From NCBI GenBank assembly GCA_900554845.1, contig USIY01000091.1:1-8007 (forward strand): a stretch of DNA of 8,007 nucleotides, in the 5' to 3' direction. Below are positions 1 to 5,833 of the stretch, piece by piece. Each line of letters starts with the position of its first letter. Positions within the stretch are counted from its first letter, which is position 1. The DNA is from an uncultured Bacteroidales bacterium (GTDB lineage: Bacteria; Bacteroidota; Bacteroidia; Bacteroidales; Muribaculaceae). A model generated the notes under the pieces. That model was not told the origin of the DNA, did no database searches, and was given only the letters and a program-made list of their open reading frames with translations. The translations under genes were made by a program, and so were the position numbers.

Positions 1-194
1 GATTTATCATTATAAAAATTAGCCAAATCTGCGACGACGGCTATGCCGGCCTCGCTACGAGGATAATTTTTATTCTTAATCAAGAAGAATTGGCTGTCTT
101 GCAACCCATGAGATATCCGCGTAAGGAATTGAAAATTACGGCGGTTTATATCAATCACGAGATTCAGCATTGAGTCAGGTTCATTATATTCCAT
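1..194 (-). CDS. Partial ORF downstream of the helicase, function unrecognised
   Basis: An open frame starts with ATG at 194 and stays open for 64 codons until it leaves the window. It begins three bases after the helicase stop (TAG at 198-200) and lies in the same frame, with one CGT codon between, so translation is probably coupled. A second in-frame ATG at 170 (residue 9) is an alternative start. The visible protein opens MEYNEPDSMLNLVIDINRRN and continues as an apparently soluble, mixed-charge sequence with no signal peptide or membrane segment. I do not recognise the family. Helicases of this type are often followed by restriction or modification genes, so a defence partner is a reasonable guess, but nothing in these residues proves it. 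Read-through of the TAG to give a longer helicase is unlikely, because the helicase C-terminus looks naturally complete. Confidence 0.6.
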   Translation of the reverse strand, partial: MEYNEPDSMLNLVIDINRRNFQFLTRISHGLQDSQFFLIKNKNYPRSEAGIAVVADLANFYNDK

Positions 195-197
195 ACG

Positions 198-3100
198 CTA
201 ACGGATTATCAGGAAACAAATCAGTTCAAAATCATCGAGGCCACGAACATCGTTGCCGAAAAGTGAGCCGGCATCCCCGTCAAGGAATGAAAAGAGGTCG
301 GTGGTTTCTTTCGTCTTGATAATCGACGAGATGGCATCGCCAAGCAGTCGGGAGTATGTACCCATACGCTGACCGTCGCGAGTCTCGGCGTTGAACTTGC
401 GGCAAAGTTCAAGTAGCGGCGCAGACTTGCCACGGCATAGGTGGCGCATCCGGTCGAGAAGGTCCTTCGGGTCGAGGTGATCTACAATCACCTCGGAATC
501 CTTCGAGATATAGACCATATAGAACGGGTGAAGCCTGTTCTTGCGGTCGATGTTGATTTCGTTATTGCGATTTTTGAGAACGAAAATAACTCCGGGAGGC
601 GCGTCCTTATCAGAAGCGACGAGAGCATGAAGCCCCATCGGGGTATGCTCGATGTCGTGCCCTTGCTTCATATAGTCGAGCAAGTCGAGACGAAATTCGT
701 TCAAACCAAGGTCCATAATGGAAACACCAGAGTTCATTTCCTCAATATCGACGACTTCTTCTTTTAGGCGTTCCAACTGGTCGCGGCGATATTTGAGGTC
801 TCCCTGTTCCTCGGCAGAAAGTGGGTTATCATCGCCGGTGGCAGTGAGAACCGATACTTTCATTCGCGCCTCGACACGGCCTTTGAGATTGATGTAATCG
901 TCAAGGTCCATGTCTGGCCAATAGTTGACAAGCTGAATAACCGTGTTGCGCGAGCCGATACGGTCGATGCGACCGAAGCGCTGAATGATGCGCACGGGGT
1001 TCCAGTGGATATCATAGTTAATGAGGAAATCGCAGTCCTGAAGGTTCTGTCCTTCCGAGATACAATCGGTGGCGATAAGCACGTCTATTTCCTCATTAAG
1101 TTTTGGATAAAGCGAGGCTTTCTCTTTCGAGATGGGCGAGAAAAGCGTCAGGACTTTGTTAAAGTCCATTTTCTCGCGGAGTTTGAGTGTGGAGCGGGCT
1201 TCGACGTCTCCCGACACAAGGGCTGTGTTCAGCCCTGTCCGCTCCTTTATTAGCGGTGCGATGTTCTCGTAGAGATACTGAGCCGTGTCGGAGAAAGCGG
1301 TGAAGACTATGATCTTCTTGTTGTCGCCGTTGATGGGATTGGCAAACTTATTGCGAATGTCCTCAATGAGCATCTGCAGTTTGCTGTCATGCTCAGGGGT
1401 GATGTCGGCAAGCATGTACAGAAGCGTGTTGAGATTGTCGAGGTCCTTGGCAAGATAGCCGCGCCACTGAACATAGTCCATATCCTCCAGGGCGATCTTC
1501 GTCTTTTTGTTTCCGATAAAGACAGTGTCCTCTCTTTCGTCGAAGTCGAGGCCGTAGGAGAAGTCATAATCGCAGACCATGGCTACCTGCTTCTTTATCG
1601 CAAGTTCGTCGATGGCATTTACAGTGGCTTCTATGTATCTCTTGATTCTTTCCAGAGTAAGACGGAAAGAGTTGACGGAGCTTTCAAGGCGTTTGAGCAG
1701 GTTGATGCTCATAAGCTGCCTGATGCCTTGTTCACGGCCGCTGCGGGAAAGATTGCCGAAGCGTCCGTCCTCGCGCACCTCCATATATTTCTCCAGCTTG
1801 CTCGGCAGGATGAAATCGGAAGGTGTGTAGATGGCGAGGTTAAGTTCCGTAACGCTGACGAAAATATCATTGAAGTTGACGGCCTTGGGAAGATCCGTGA
1901 GTCTGGGAGCACGGGATATGGGCTTCAGTCTCTCCGGGAACTTGCCGATGTCGGTGGTGTCGTAATATTGCTCGATGTGCTTACGAGATCGGGCGATTGT
2001 AACGCTGTCGAGCACTTCAAAGAAATCGAAGCTGAGTGATTCAAGGAGTGCTTTCGTGGTTCGATCTTCGGGAGGAAGTTTTGACCATTTGTTAAATGCA
2101 GCCTGAGCCTGACGAAAAATATCGTCGAGCGAGCTTGACGTCTTGAGCTGCGCGTCCATAATCGAGCTGTCACCCTCGTAAGCGAGGGCAAGCTGATTGC
2201 GCAGGTCATTAAAGCGATTGTTGACAGGGGTGGCCGACAACATAAGCACTTTGGTCTTGACACCGGCACGGATGACCTTATTCATCAACTGGAGGTAGCG
2301 GTTCTCACGCGGATTCTCGTCGTTCTCGTCGGTTGTGACTTTACCGCCGTTACGGAAGTTATGGCTCTCGTCTATAACCACGAGGTCATAATTACCCCAG
2401 TTTATATGTTCGAGGTCGAGGCCGTTGCTTTGCCCGGACTGCCGTGAAAGGTCGGTATGATAGAGAATGTCATAGCGCAGACGGTCAGCAACGAGAGGGT
2501 TATTTACGTAGTTACTACGGTACGTAACCCAGTTGTCATGAAGTTTCTTCGGGCATAGGACGAGGACCGACTTGTTGCGGTTCTCGTAATACTTTATCAC
2601 CGACAGGGCGGTGAATGTCTTGCCGAGGCCCACGGAGTCGGCGAGTATGCAGCCGTTGTATTTTTCGAGTTTGTTAATTATGGCGAGAGCCGCATCACGT
2701 TGGAAATTGTAGAGCTTGTTCCAGATGACGCTCGACTTGAAGCCAGTGGCTTCATTCGGGAGAACGTCTTCCGAAATATCCTCAAGAAACTCGTTGAAAA
2801 TATTGTAGAGGGTGACGAAGTAGATGAACTCCGGTGAGTTTTCCTTGTATGCGTTCGTGATGTTATCGAGCACTTCCTCTGTAACAACCTGGAGTTTATC
2901 TCCGTCATTCCAAATCTGATTAAAGATTTGGAGGTATTGCTGAGAGAAGGGCGTCTCCATCTTATTGATTGCGATTGCGAGGCTATTGCCGCGCTCGCAA
3001 CCTAACTCAACGGTGGTGAAACCACCGAGAGGCATATATGTGGTATCGTCAATGGTAACAAATGACGGCATCCCGGCATTTGTGCGGTTCGATTTGAAGC

Positions 3101-3437
3101 ATACCTTTTTACGAATCCACTCTGCGCACTCTTTGGCAACGGCTTTCAAAGAAAGTTCGTTACGGAGTTTGATTTCAAACTCCGAGCCATAGAGGTCGCG
3201 TTCACGATTGAGGCGAGGAATATAAAACTCGCGCTTCTGCTTGTCCGCCTTTTCGGTTACGAAAGAAGGAGATGTAAAGATAAAGCGTAGTTCGGAAATA
3301 TCAGACAACTGCTCTTTCAGTTCCTGAAAGGCATATATAGAGAAACAAGACGCGGCTATAGCCACCTTGGAGCCGGAGCGCAAGGTGGAAATCATATCGT
3401 CTTTCAACGTCTTATTTACGTTGTCTATAAATTCCAT
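198..3437 (-). CDS. SNF2-family helicase with N-terminal PLD-like region (restriction/defence-associated)
   Basis: This is a complete 1079-aa, cytoplasmic, ATP-dependent DNA translocase/helicase. Visible motifs: a Q-like YNFQRDA (243-249); Walker A ADSVGLGKT (266-274); Walker B DESH (356-359); motif III SATP (401-404); motif IV region VFTAFSDTAQYL (711-722); motif V ATDCISEGQNLQ (789-800); and motif VI QRFGRIDRIG (819-828) with its arginine fingers. About 300 mostly helical residues separate the two RecA lobes. Residues 1-145 resemble the PLD-like N-terminus of this helicase subfamily, but I see no His-x-Lys catalytic motif, so nuclease activity there is doubtful. The C-terminus (LDDFELICFL) matches the usual end of such proteins, so the gene is full length. 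From family knowledge, these helicases commonly sit beside site-specific methyltransferases, DUF4391 proteins and type III-like restriction genes. None of those is visible here; they could lie to the left. The start at 3437 is supported by conserved-looking N-terminal sequence directly after the ATG. Confidence 0.93.
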   Translation of the reverse strand: MEFIDNVNKTLKDDMISTLRSGSKVAIAASCFSIYAFQELKEQLSDISELRFIFTSPSFVTEKADKQKREFYIPRLNRERDLYGSEFEIKLRNELSLKAVAKECAEWIRKKVCFKSNRTNAGMPSFVTIDDTTYMPLGGFTTVELGCERGNSLAIAINKMETPFSQQYLQIFNQIWNDGDKLQVVTEEVLDNITNAYKENSPEFIYFVTLYNIFNEFLEDISEDVLPNEATGFKSSVIWNKLYNFQRDAALAIINKLEKYNGCILADSVGLGKTFTALSVIKYYENRNKSVLVLCPKKLHDNWVTYRSNYVNNPLVADRLRYDILYHTDLSRQSGQSNGLDLEHINWGNYDLVVIDESHNFRNGGKVTTDENDENPRENRYLQLMNKVIRAGVKTKVLMLSATPVNNRFNDLRNQLALAYEGDSSIMDAQLKTSSSLDDIFRQAQAAFNKWSKLPPEDRTTKALLESLSFDFFEVLDSVTIARSRKHIEQYYDTTDIGKFPERLKPISRAPRLTDLPKAVNFNDIFVSVTELNLAIYTPSDFILPSKLEKYMEVREDGRFGNLSRSGREQGIRQLMSINLLKRLESSVNSFRLTLERIKRYIEATVNAIDELAIKKQVAMVCDYDFSYGLDFDEREDTVFIGNKKTKIALEDMDYVQWRGYLAKDLDNLNTLLYMLADITPEHDSKLQMLIEDIRNKFANPINGDNKKIIVFTAFSDTAQYLYENIAPLIKERTGLNTALVSGDVEARSTLKLREKMDFNKVLTLFSPISKEKASLYPKLNEEIDVLIATDCISEGQNLQDCDFLINYDIHWNPVRIIQRFGRIDRIGSRNTVIQLVNYWPDMDLDDYINLKGRVEARMKVSVLTATGDDNPLSAEEQGDLKYRRDQLERLKEEVVDIEEMNSGVSIMDLGLNEFRLDLLDYMKQGHDIEHTPMGLHALVASDKDAPPGVIFVLKNRNNEINIDRKNRLHPFYMVYISKDSEVIVDHLDPKDLLDRMRHLCRGKSAPLLELCRKFNAETRDGQRMGTYSRLLGDAISSIIKTKETTDLFSFLDGDAGSLFGNDVRGLDDFELICFLIIR

Positions 3438-3594
3438 ATAAATAAAATACGTCTATCTTAATAGAGAATCTGACGGCTGGCCGAGCCTGCAATGACTGCC
3501 TGGGAGGAGTGGGTATTTGGTGGTTTTTCGGCATTTCTGCGTGAGTGTCTAAAACGTTCCGGCCATGTTCAGATTTTTGTGGTTGCTATTTATG

Positions 3595-3602
3595 CAAAGT
3601 TA
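3595..3602 (-). promoter_or_regulatory. Candidate Bacteroidales promoter for the helicase
   Basis: On the minus strand this reads TAACTTTG followed by CATAAA, an exact match to the Bacteroidetes -7 consensus TAnnTTTG. Transcription would start near 3588, giving a leader of about 150 nt before the helicase ATG at 3437. I do not find a TTTG -33 element at the expected 19-21 bp spacing, so the promoter is only moderately supported. It is the only exact -7 match on this strand between the helicase and the repeat block. Confidence 0.5.
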
Positions 3603-3651
3603 CAAAGAATTTTTGAGATAATAAGAGGATATGCCGTAAAACATAACCTTG

Positions 3652-3673
3652 AAGTCGTACAAATGTACGACTT
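3652..3673. promoter_or_regulatory. 22-bp perfect palindrome, possible operator
   Basis: The arms AAGTCGTACA (3652-3661) and TGTACGACTT (3664-3673) are perfect reverse complements of 10 bp around an AA spacer. The site lies 50 bp upstream of the candidate helicase -7 box, roughly -65 to -85 relative to the inferred start. That fits an activator site or a dimeric-regulator operator, but no regulator gene is adjacent. With a loop of only two bases it is less likely to be an RNA hairpin. It could also be one more dispersed repeat. Confidence 0.4.
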
Positions 3674-3725
3674 TCTTATCTGGGAGGAACGATGCTGCTT
3701 TTCAGCTGTTCTACTTTCGCGGGTT

Positions 3726-3766
3726 GGAATTATAAATAACAGCCTCTCACAGAATTTGCGGCAAAA
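3726..3766 (-). repeat. Left arm of long-range inverted repeat
   Basis: Read on the minus strand this 41-base segment matches 4745-4785 (plus strand) at 37 of 41 positions, including the block TTCTGTGAGAGGC. Weaker similarity continues inward on both sides for about 50 further bases (recurrent TCTGTAAGTTC-like words) and outward for about 20 bases. The arms face away from each other toward the helicase and the DUF3800 gene. Confidence 0.75.
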
Positions 3767-3849
3767 GCAAGCTTTCACATTGCACAGAACTTACAGATTG
3801 ACACAGAAGTTATATTAACGCCTTAGCCTTGAGGCCGAGTGTTTATTTT

Positions 3850-3924
3850 GCCGGCGCCTATGAGCACGCCTCTCCATATCACGGTTATGCCGGAGGTTTG
3901 GAGAACCTCCTCTCCATACCACTC
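3850..3924 (+). repeat. Hairpin repeat block, copy 1
   Basis: Two hairpins lie in tandem. The first is a weak one around GGCG...CGCC (3853-3870), followed by CTCTCCATATCACGG. The second is a perfect 7-bp stem, GGAGGTT (3892-3898) and AACCTCC (3904-3910) with loop TGGAG, followed by TCTCCATACCAC. The whole block recurs with few changes at 5965-6036, and the second hairpin recurs again at 6965-6983. The hairpin-plus-TCTCCATA module resembles bacterial REP-type elements. Confidence 0.75.
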
Positions 3925-3966
3925 GCTCTTCTGTCCATATGTCAAGACACAAGAACGATCATTTAT

Positions 3967-4036
3967 TTTTGACTAAAGAACATAAGTACATAAGTTAAAA
4001 ACGCATAGCTCTTATGTCCATATGTTCTTATGTCAG
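3967..4036. repeat. AT-rich inverted repeat built of ACATAAG/CTTATGT, copy 1
   Basis: The left arm AAGAACATAAGTACATAAG (3976-3994) carries two ACATAAG words. The right arm (4011-4034) carries two CTTATGT words (4011-4017 and 4027-4033), so a long imperfect hairpin can form. The left arm is repeated exactly at 6748-6766, again preceded by TTTTTGAC and followed by a CTTATGT-rich right arm ending in ATGTCAG, so this is a dispersed element rather than chance. Confidence 0.65.
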
Positions 4037-4045
4037 ATTAATATT

Positions 4046-4061
4046 TTGGCCTTGCAGCCAA
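4046..4061. repeat. Small hairpin TTGGC/GCCAA
   Basis: A perfect 5-bp stem, TTGGC (4046-4050) and GCCAA (4057-4061), encloses the loop CTTGCA. It lies just upstream of the composite repeat starting near 4070 and is one of the clustered short hairpins of this spacer. Confidence 0.4.
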
Positions 4062-4069
4062 TGATTTAG

Positions 4070-4190
4070 CCGGCGGTTGAAAACCGCCTTTCCATAACAC
4101 GCTCCCTTGTGTGCTTCCGTTCTTATGTAAAGACAATTTTAGGAGACTCGGAAGTTTCCTCTCCACCATATCGGGTCTCCTGTCCACAAA
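4070..4190 (+). repeat. Composite hairpin repeat, covarying copy
   Basis: Hairpin 1 is GGCGGTT (4072-4078), loop GAA, AACCGCC (4082-4088), followed by TTTCCATAACACG. Hairpin 2 is GGAGACT (4142-4148), loop CGGA, AGTTTCC (4153-4159), followed by TCTCCACCATA; its fourth pair would be a G-U wobble in RNA. The two hairpins start exactly 70 bp apart, as in the copy at 6007-6094. Compared with GGAGGTT/AACCTCC elsewhere, hairpin 1 has changed A-T to C-G on both arms, preserving pairing. Confidence 0.7.
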
Positions 4191-4196
4191 AATTGA

Positions 4197-4214
4197 AGAG
4201 TGTCGAAGCACTCT
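4197..4214. repeat. Hairpin AGAGTG/CACTCT
   Basis: A perfect 6-bp stem, AGAGTG (4197-4202) and CACTCT (4209-4214), encloses loop TCGAAG. Downstream lies a TC-rich stretch with a run of Ts at about 4222-4230 (TCTCTTTTTTCTCC), which resembles a weak plus-strand terminator. No plus-strand gene lies upstream for it to serve. Confidence 0.45.
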
Positions 4215-4263
4215 AAATTATCTCTTTTTTCTCCTCTTTCTCTCCAATCTCCCTGGATAGTCT

Positions 4264-4323
4264 TTGGCCGTCAGGCCAACCCGTTCCTCCGTGTAACCTC
4301 TGCGGTCTCAGCGGCTCCGCGCG
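4264..4323. repeat. Hairpin followed by GCAGAG-type repeat, copy 1
   Basis: TTGGCC (4264-4269), loop GTCA, GGCCAA (4274-4279) forms a perfect 6-bp stem. It is followed at 4286-4323 by a C/G-rich segment that matches 6891-6928 at 33 of 38 bases. On the minus strand the segment reads as degenerate units of the CGCAGAG kind, a periodic intergenic repeat type familiar from several bacterial phyla. A T6 run follows at 4324. Confidence 0.6.
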
Positions 4324-4575
4324 TTTTTTCGTACCCGACTCCCCGTGCCTAAGCGAGACCTTCTGATCTTCTGGACTTATGTCTGAATTTAGTTGTGTAG
4401 GTTCTCCGCAACCGCACACAAACACTGACAAAAAGCTTATTGAAATCTTCATTTGGTCATTGTCCCTGCGCGTCTGCTGCGCATTCGAACAGAAATGACA
4501 GAACTGCACAAACTAAACTTGAGATATAAGTCATAATCCATAGTGATGTGTTATCAGGGATCATGGCACAGAGTC

Positions 4576-4642
4576 GCCGATGACGGCAACCGGAATTGTC
4601 ACGGAAGTATTCCGAGCGGGTTCTGACATCTGCTTCAGCAGA
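4576..4642. repeat. Cluster of three short hairpins
   Basis: Three stems lie in a row: GCCG/CGGC (4576-4579, 4584-4587); CGGAAT/ATTCCG (4591-4596, 4609-4614); and TCTGCT/AGCAGA (4629-4634, 4637-4642), the last with only a two-base loop or, alternatively, TTCTG/CAGAA (4621-4625, 4639-4643). No TAnnTTTG promoter precedes the cluster on either strand, so a standalone RNA is not supported. Confidence 0.35.
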
Positions 4643-4744
4643 ATCTGTGGCAACGGCAACATCACGTAATCACTAATAAATCTGACCTCCGACTTAATTT
4701 TTTCTGTGAAAATTCTGTAAGTTCAGTGCGAGGTAAAATGTTTA

Positions 4745-4785
4745 TTTTGCCGTAAGTTCTGTGAGAGGCAGTTATTTACAATTCC
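4745..4785 (+). repeat. Right arm of long-range inverted repeat
   Basis: This arm is the partner of 3726-3766 with four mismatches over 41 bases. It also contains an internal direct repeat: TAAGTTCAGTGCGAGG, beginning near 4719, recurs as TAAGTTCTGTGAGAGG near 4753, so the arm is itself part of a degenerate tandem array. It lies about 90 bp upstream of the DUF3800 -7 box, in the same orientation to that gene as the left arm is to the helicase. Confidence 0.75.
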
Positions 4786-4873
4786 TATACGCAAAAGTTG
4801 TATTACTAAGTTTTACTCTACGAAGTAACTGCTAAAATGAGGCTAAAATACACTCAAATCCATGGAAATTTCG

Positions 4874-4881
4874 TAACTTTG
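4874..4881 (+). promoter_or_regulatory. Candidate Bacteroidales promoter for the DUF3800 gene
   Basis: TAACTTTG followed by CA matches the -7 consensus TAnnTTTG exactly. Transcription would begin near 4887, leaving a short leader of about 20 nt before the ATG at 4907. No TTTG element is found at the expected -33 position. The leader has only a weak purine-rich word (AAGG, 4892-4895), usual for this group. Confidence 0.6.
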
Positions 4882-4906
4882 CAATTCAAACAAGGTAAAA
4901 TCCAAC

Positions 4907-5728
4907 ATGATACATATTTGGCTGGATGAAAGCGACAAACACGGAATGTATTACTCCAATTTTTATGGAGGAATATTGGTACAGTCTCAGCACAGGGAGG
5001 TTGTATTGGAGCGTATGAAAGCAATTAAGATGGAGCTGAATATTCAGGATGAAATCAAATGGCAAAAGGTAAATGCCTACCATTATGAGAAATATATTCG
5101 CCTTGTTGATGAATTGTTTGAAATGGGTAAAGAGGGTTTGTTGAAAATAAGAATATTCTTTCGCCATAATCAGTATGAGCCTGAACTTACTACAGAAAAA
5201 CGTAAGGAAGAATATCCGATTTTATACTATCAATTCATCAAATATGCATTTGGTCTCATATTTGCCGAGGATAAGGAGGGCGTACGCCTATATCTTGACG
5301 AGATTCCTTTGAGCCAGGAAAATAAAAGGAATTTCGTGGCGCATCTTTACAGTTTGAATAACGACCATGACTTCAAGTCGAAGGGAGTCTACTTTGTAGA
5401 AAAGGGAATTTCAGAGGTTGATTCCAAAACCCACTTGCCTTTGCAATTCATGGATGTTATACTTGGAGCTATATGTTTCAAGTTGAACGAAAAAGATAAA
5501 TTGAAATCGGACGGTGACGAAAGACCAGGCAAGCGAACGATACTCAAACTGAAGCTTTACAAGTATATAAATGCAAAAATCCGAGAGATATACCCGGATT
5601 TCAATATCGGCATAAGCACACCTATAAAAGAAGAGAGCGACCGTTGGTTTCAGATTTATCGGCATTGGAGCTTCAAACCGAAGCATCATATTCGCAATCT
5701 GACAAGAACCAAAAGGGCAAAAAAATAG
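4907..5728 (+). CDS. DUF3800 domain-containing protein
   Basis: A 273-aa soluble protein with DUF3800 hallmarks: an N-terminal beta strand ending in the acidic motif LDESD (6-10); a GG-containing strand (21-22); EIKW (49-52); an internal acidic strand YLDE (129-132); and LPLQFMDVILGA (177-188), equivalent to the family's Q-x-x-D-x-x-x-GA signature. DUF3800 is predicted to have an RNase H-like fold, and these acidic residues sit where metal ligands would be. The biochemical activity is not established from this sequence, so a nuclease role is inference. DUF3800 genes are frequent in phage-related and accessory regions. The C-terminus is strongly basic (RTKRAKK). Base composition looks more AT-rich than the helicase, consistent with separate acquisition. 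The ATG at 4907 sits just behind a matching promoter and immediately before the conserved first strand. The gene appears monocistronic, and its last codons overlap the U-tract of a convergent small RNA candidate. Confidence 0.88.
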   Translation: MIHIWLDESDKHGMYYSNFYGGILVQSQHREVVLERMKAIKMELNIQDEIKWQKVNAYHYEKYIRLVDELFEMGKEGLLKIRIFFRHNQYEPELTTEKRKEEYPILYYQFIKYAFGLIFAEDKEGVRLYLDEIPLSQENKRNFVAHLYSLNNDHDFKSKGVYFVEKGISEVDSKTHLPLQFMDVILGAICFKLNEKDKLKSDGDERPGKRTILKLKLYKYINAKIREIYPDFNIGISTPIKEESDRWFQIYRHWSFKPKHHIRNLTRTKRAKK

Positions 5729-5798
5729 TCCTGCGTAACCTACACTTGTGAGCTACGCACTTTTCACGTAGCCGTTCAGTTACGACAGGATATTTTCT
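5719..5798 (-). ncRNA. Candidate small RNA ending in a two-tier hairpin and U7
   Basis: A consensus promoter on the minus strand (5803-5833) predicts a start near 5797. The first bases (AGAAAATA) lead directly into an outer stem, TCCTGtCGTAAC (complement of 5779-5790) with GTTACGCAGGA (complement of 5729-5739), paired over 11 bp with one bulged base. An inner perfect stem GCTACG/CGTAGC (5767-5772 and 5752-5757 on plus) has a 9-base loop. The outer stem is followed by CTA and seven Ts (5719-5725), a typical intrinsic terminator tail. The product would be about 80 nt and nearly all structure. The U-tract is the complement of the lysine codons ending the DUF3800 gene, so the two transcripts would overlap by about 10 nt. 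Alternatively the hairpin is just a bidirectional terminator and the promoter is incidental. I recognise no known RNA family. Confidence 0.45.
5729..5790 (+). terminator. Hairpin terminator after the DUF3800 gene (bidirectional)
   Basis: The inverted repeat 5729-5739/5779-5790 begins directly after the TAG stop of the DUF3800 gene and encloses a second stem (5752-5757/5767-5772). On the plus strand it is followed by TATTTTCT, a modest T-rich tail, so it can plausibly end the DUF3800 transcript. On the minus strand the tail is T7 and stronger. Confidence 0.5.
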
Positions 5799-5802
5799 GA
5801 TG

Positions 5803-5833
5803 CAAAGGTACTACCTTTTTTGCTATCTTCAAA
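5803..5833 (-). promoter_or_regulatory. Full-consensus Bacteroidales promoter, leftward
   Basis: The minus strand reads TTTG (5833-5830), exactly 19 bases, then TACCTTTG (5810-5803) followed by CA. This matches both the -33 (TTTG) and -7 (TAnnTTTG) elements of the Bacteroidetes primary sigma factor at the expected spacing. It is the best promoter in the window, yet no protein gene lies within reach on its strand: transcription runs into the hairpin at 5790-5729 and then antisense to the DUF3800 gene. Confidence 0.65.

Larger units (their letters stand above)
3438..4906. other. Gene-poor divergent intergenic region (about 1.47 kb)
   Basis: No frame here has convincing coding character; the ORFs present are translations of repeats, rich in Cys, Arg and low-complexity runs. 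The region holds the helicase leader and promoter, the 22-bp palindrome, two inverted repeat arms (3726-3766 and 4745-4785), a series of short hairpins between 3850 and 4280, a GCAGAG-type repeat, a hairpin cluster at 4576-4642 and the DUF3800 promoter. It separates two divergently transcribed genes. A short frame from 4580 to 4660 reads MTATGIVTEVFRAGSDICF and then stops soon after; it could be a gene relic but is not called. Confidence 0.7.

Noticed and set aside
194..200. TAG at 198-200 as an internal nonsense mutation splitting one longer protein
   Set aside because: The helicase C-terminus matches the normal end of its subfamily, and the next frame has its own ATG; two coupled genes is the simpler reading.
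1389..2039. 216-codon plus-strand frame inside the helicase
   Set aside because: Antisense shadow of the helicase coding sequence with no recognisable domain and no upstream promoter motif.
3492..3818. Overlapping frames on both strands around 3492-3818
   Set aside because: They cross the helicase leader, the 22-bp palindrome and an inverted repeat arm; composition (many Cys, Phe, Ile) and repeat content argue against coding.
3850..4215. Hairpin series as a CRISPR array
   Set aside because: Repeat units differ in sequence, spacing is irregular, there are no uniform unique spacers, and no cas genes are present.
4311..4329. GC-rich stretch plus T6 as an intrinsic terminator on the plus strand
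   Set aside because: The possible stem is only 3-4 bp and no plus-strand gene lies upstream.
4213..4509. 98-codon minus-strand frame in the large spacer
   Set aside because: It translates the TTGGCC hairpin and the GCAGAG-type repeat, is rich in Arg/Gly/Glu low-complexity runs, and has no promoter motif; most likely non-coding.
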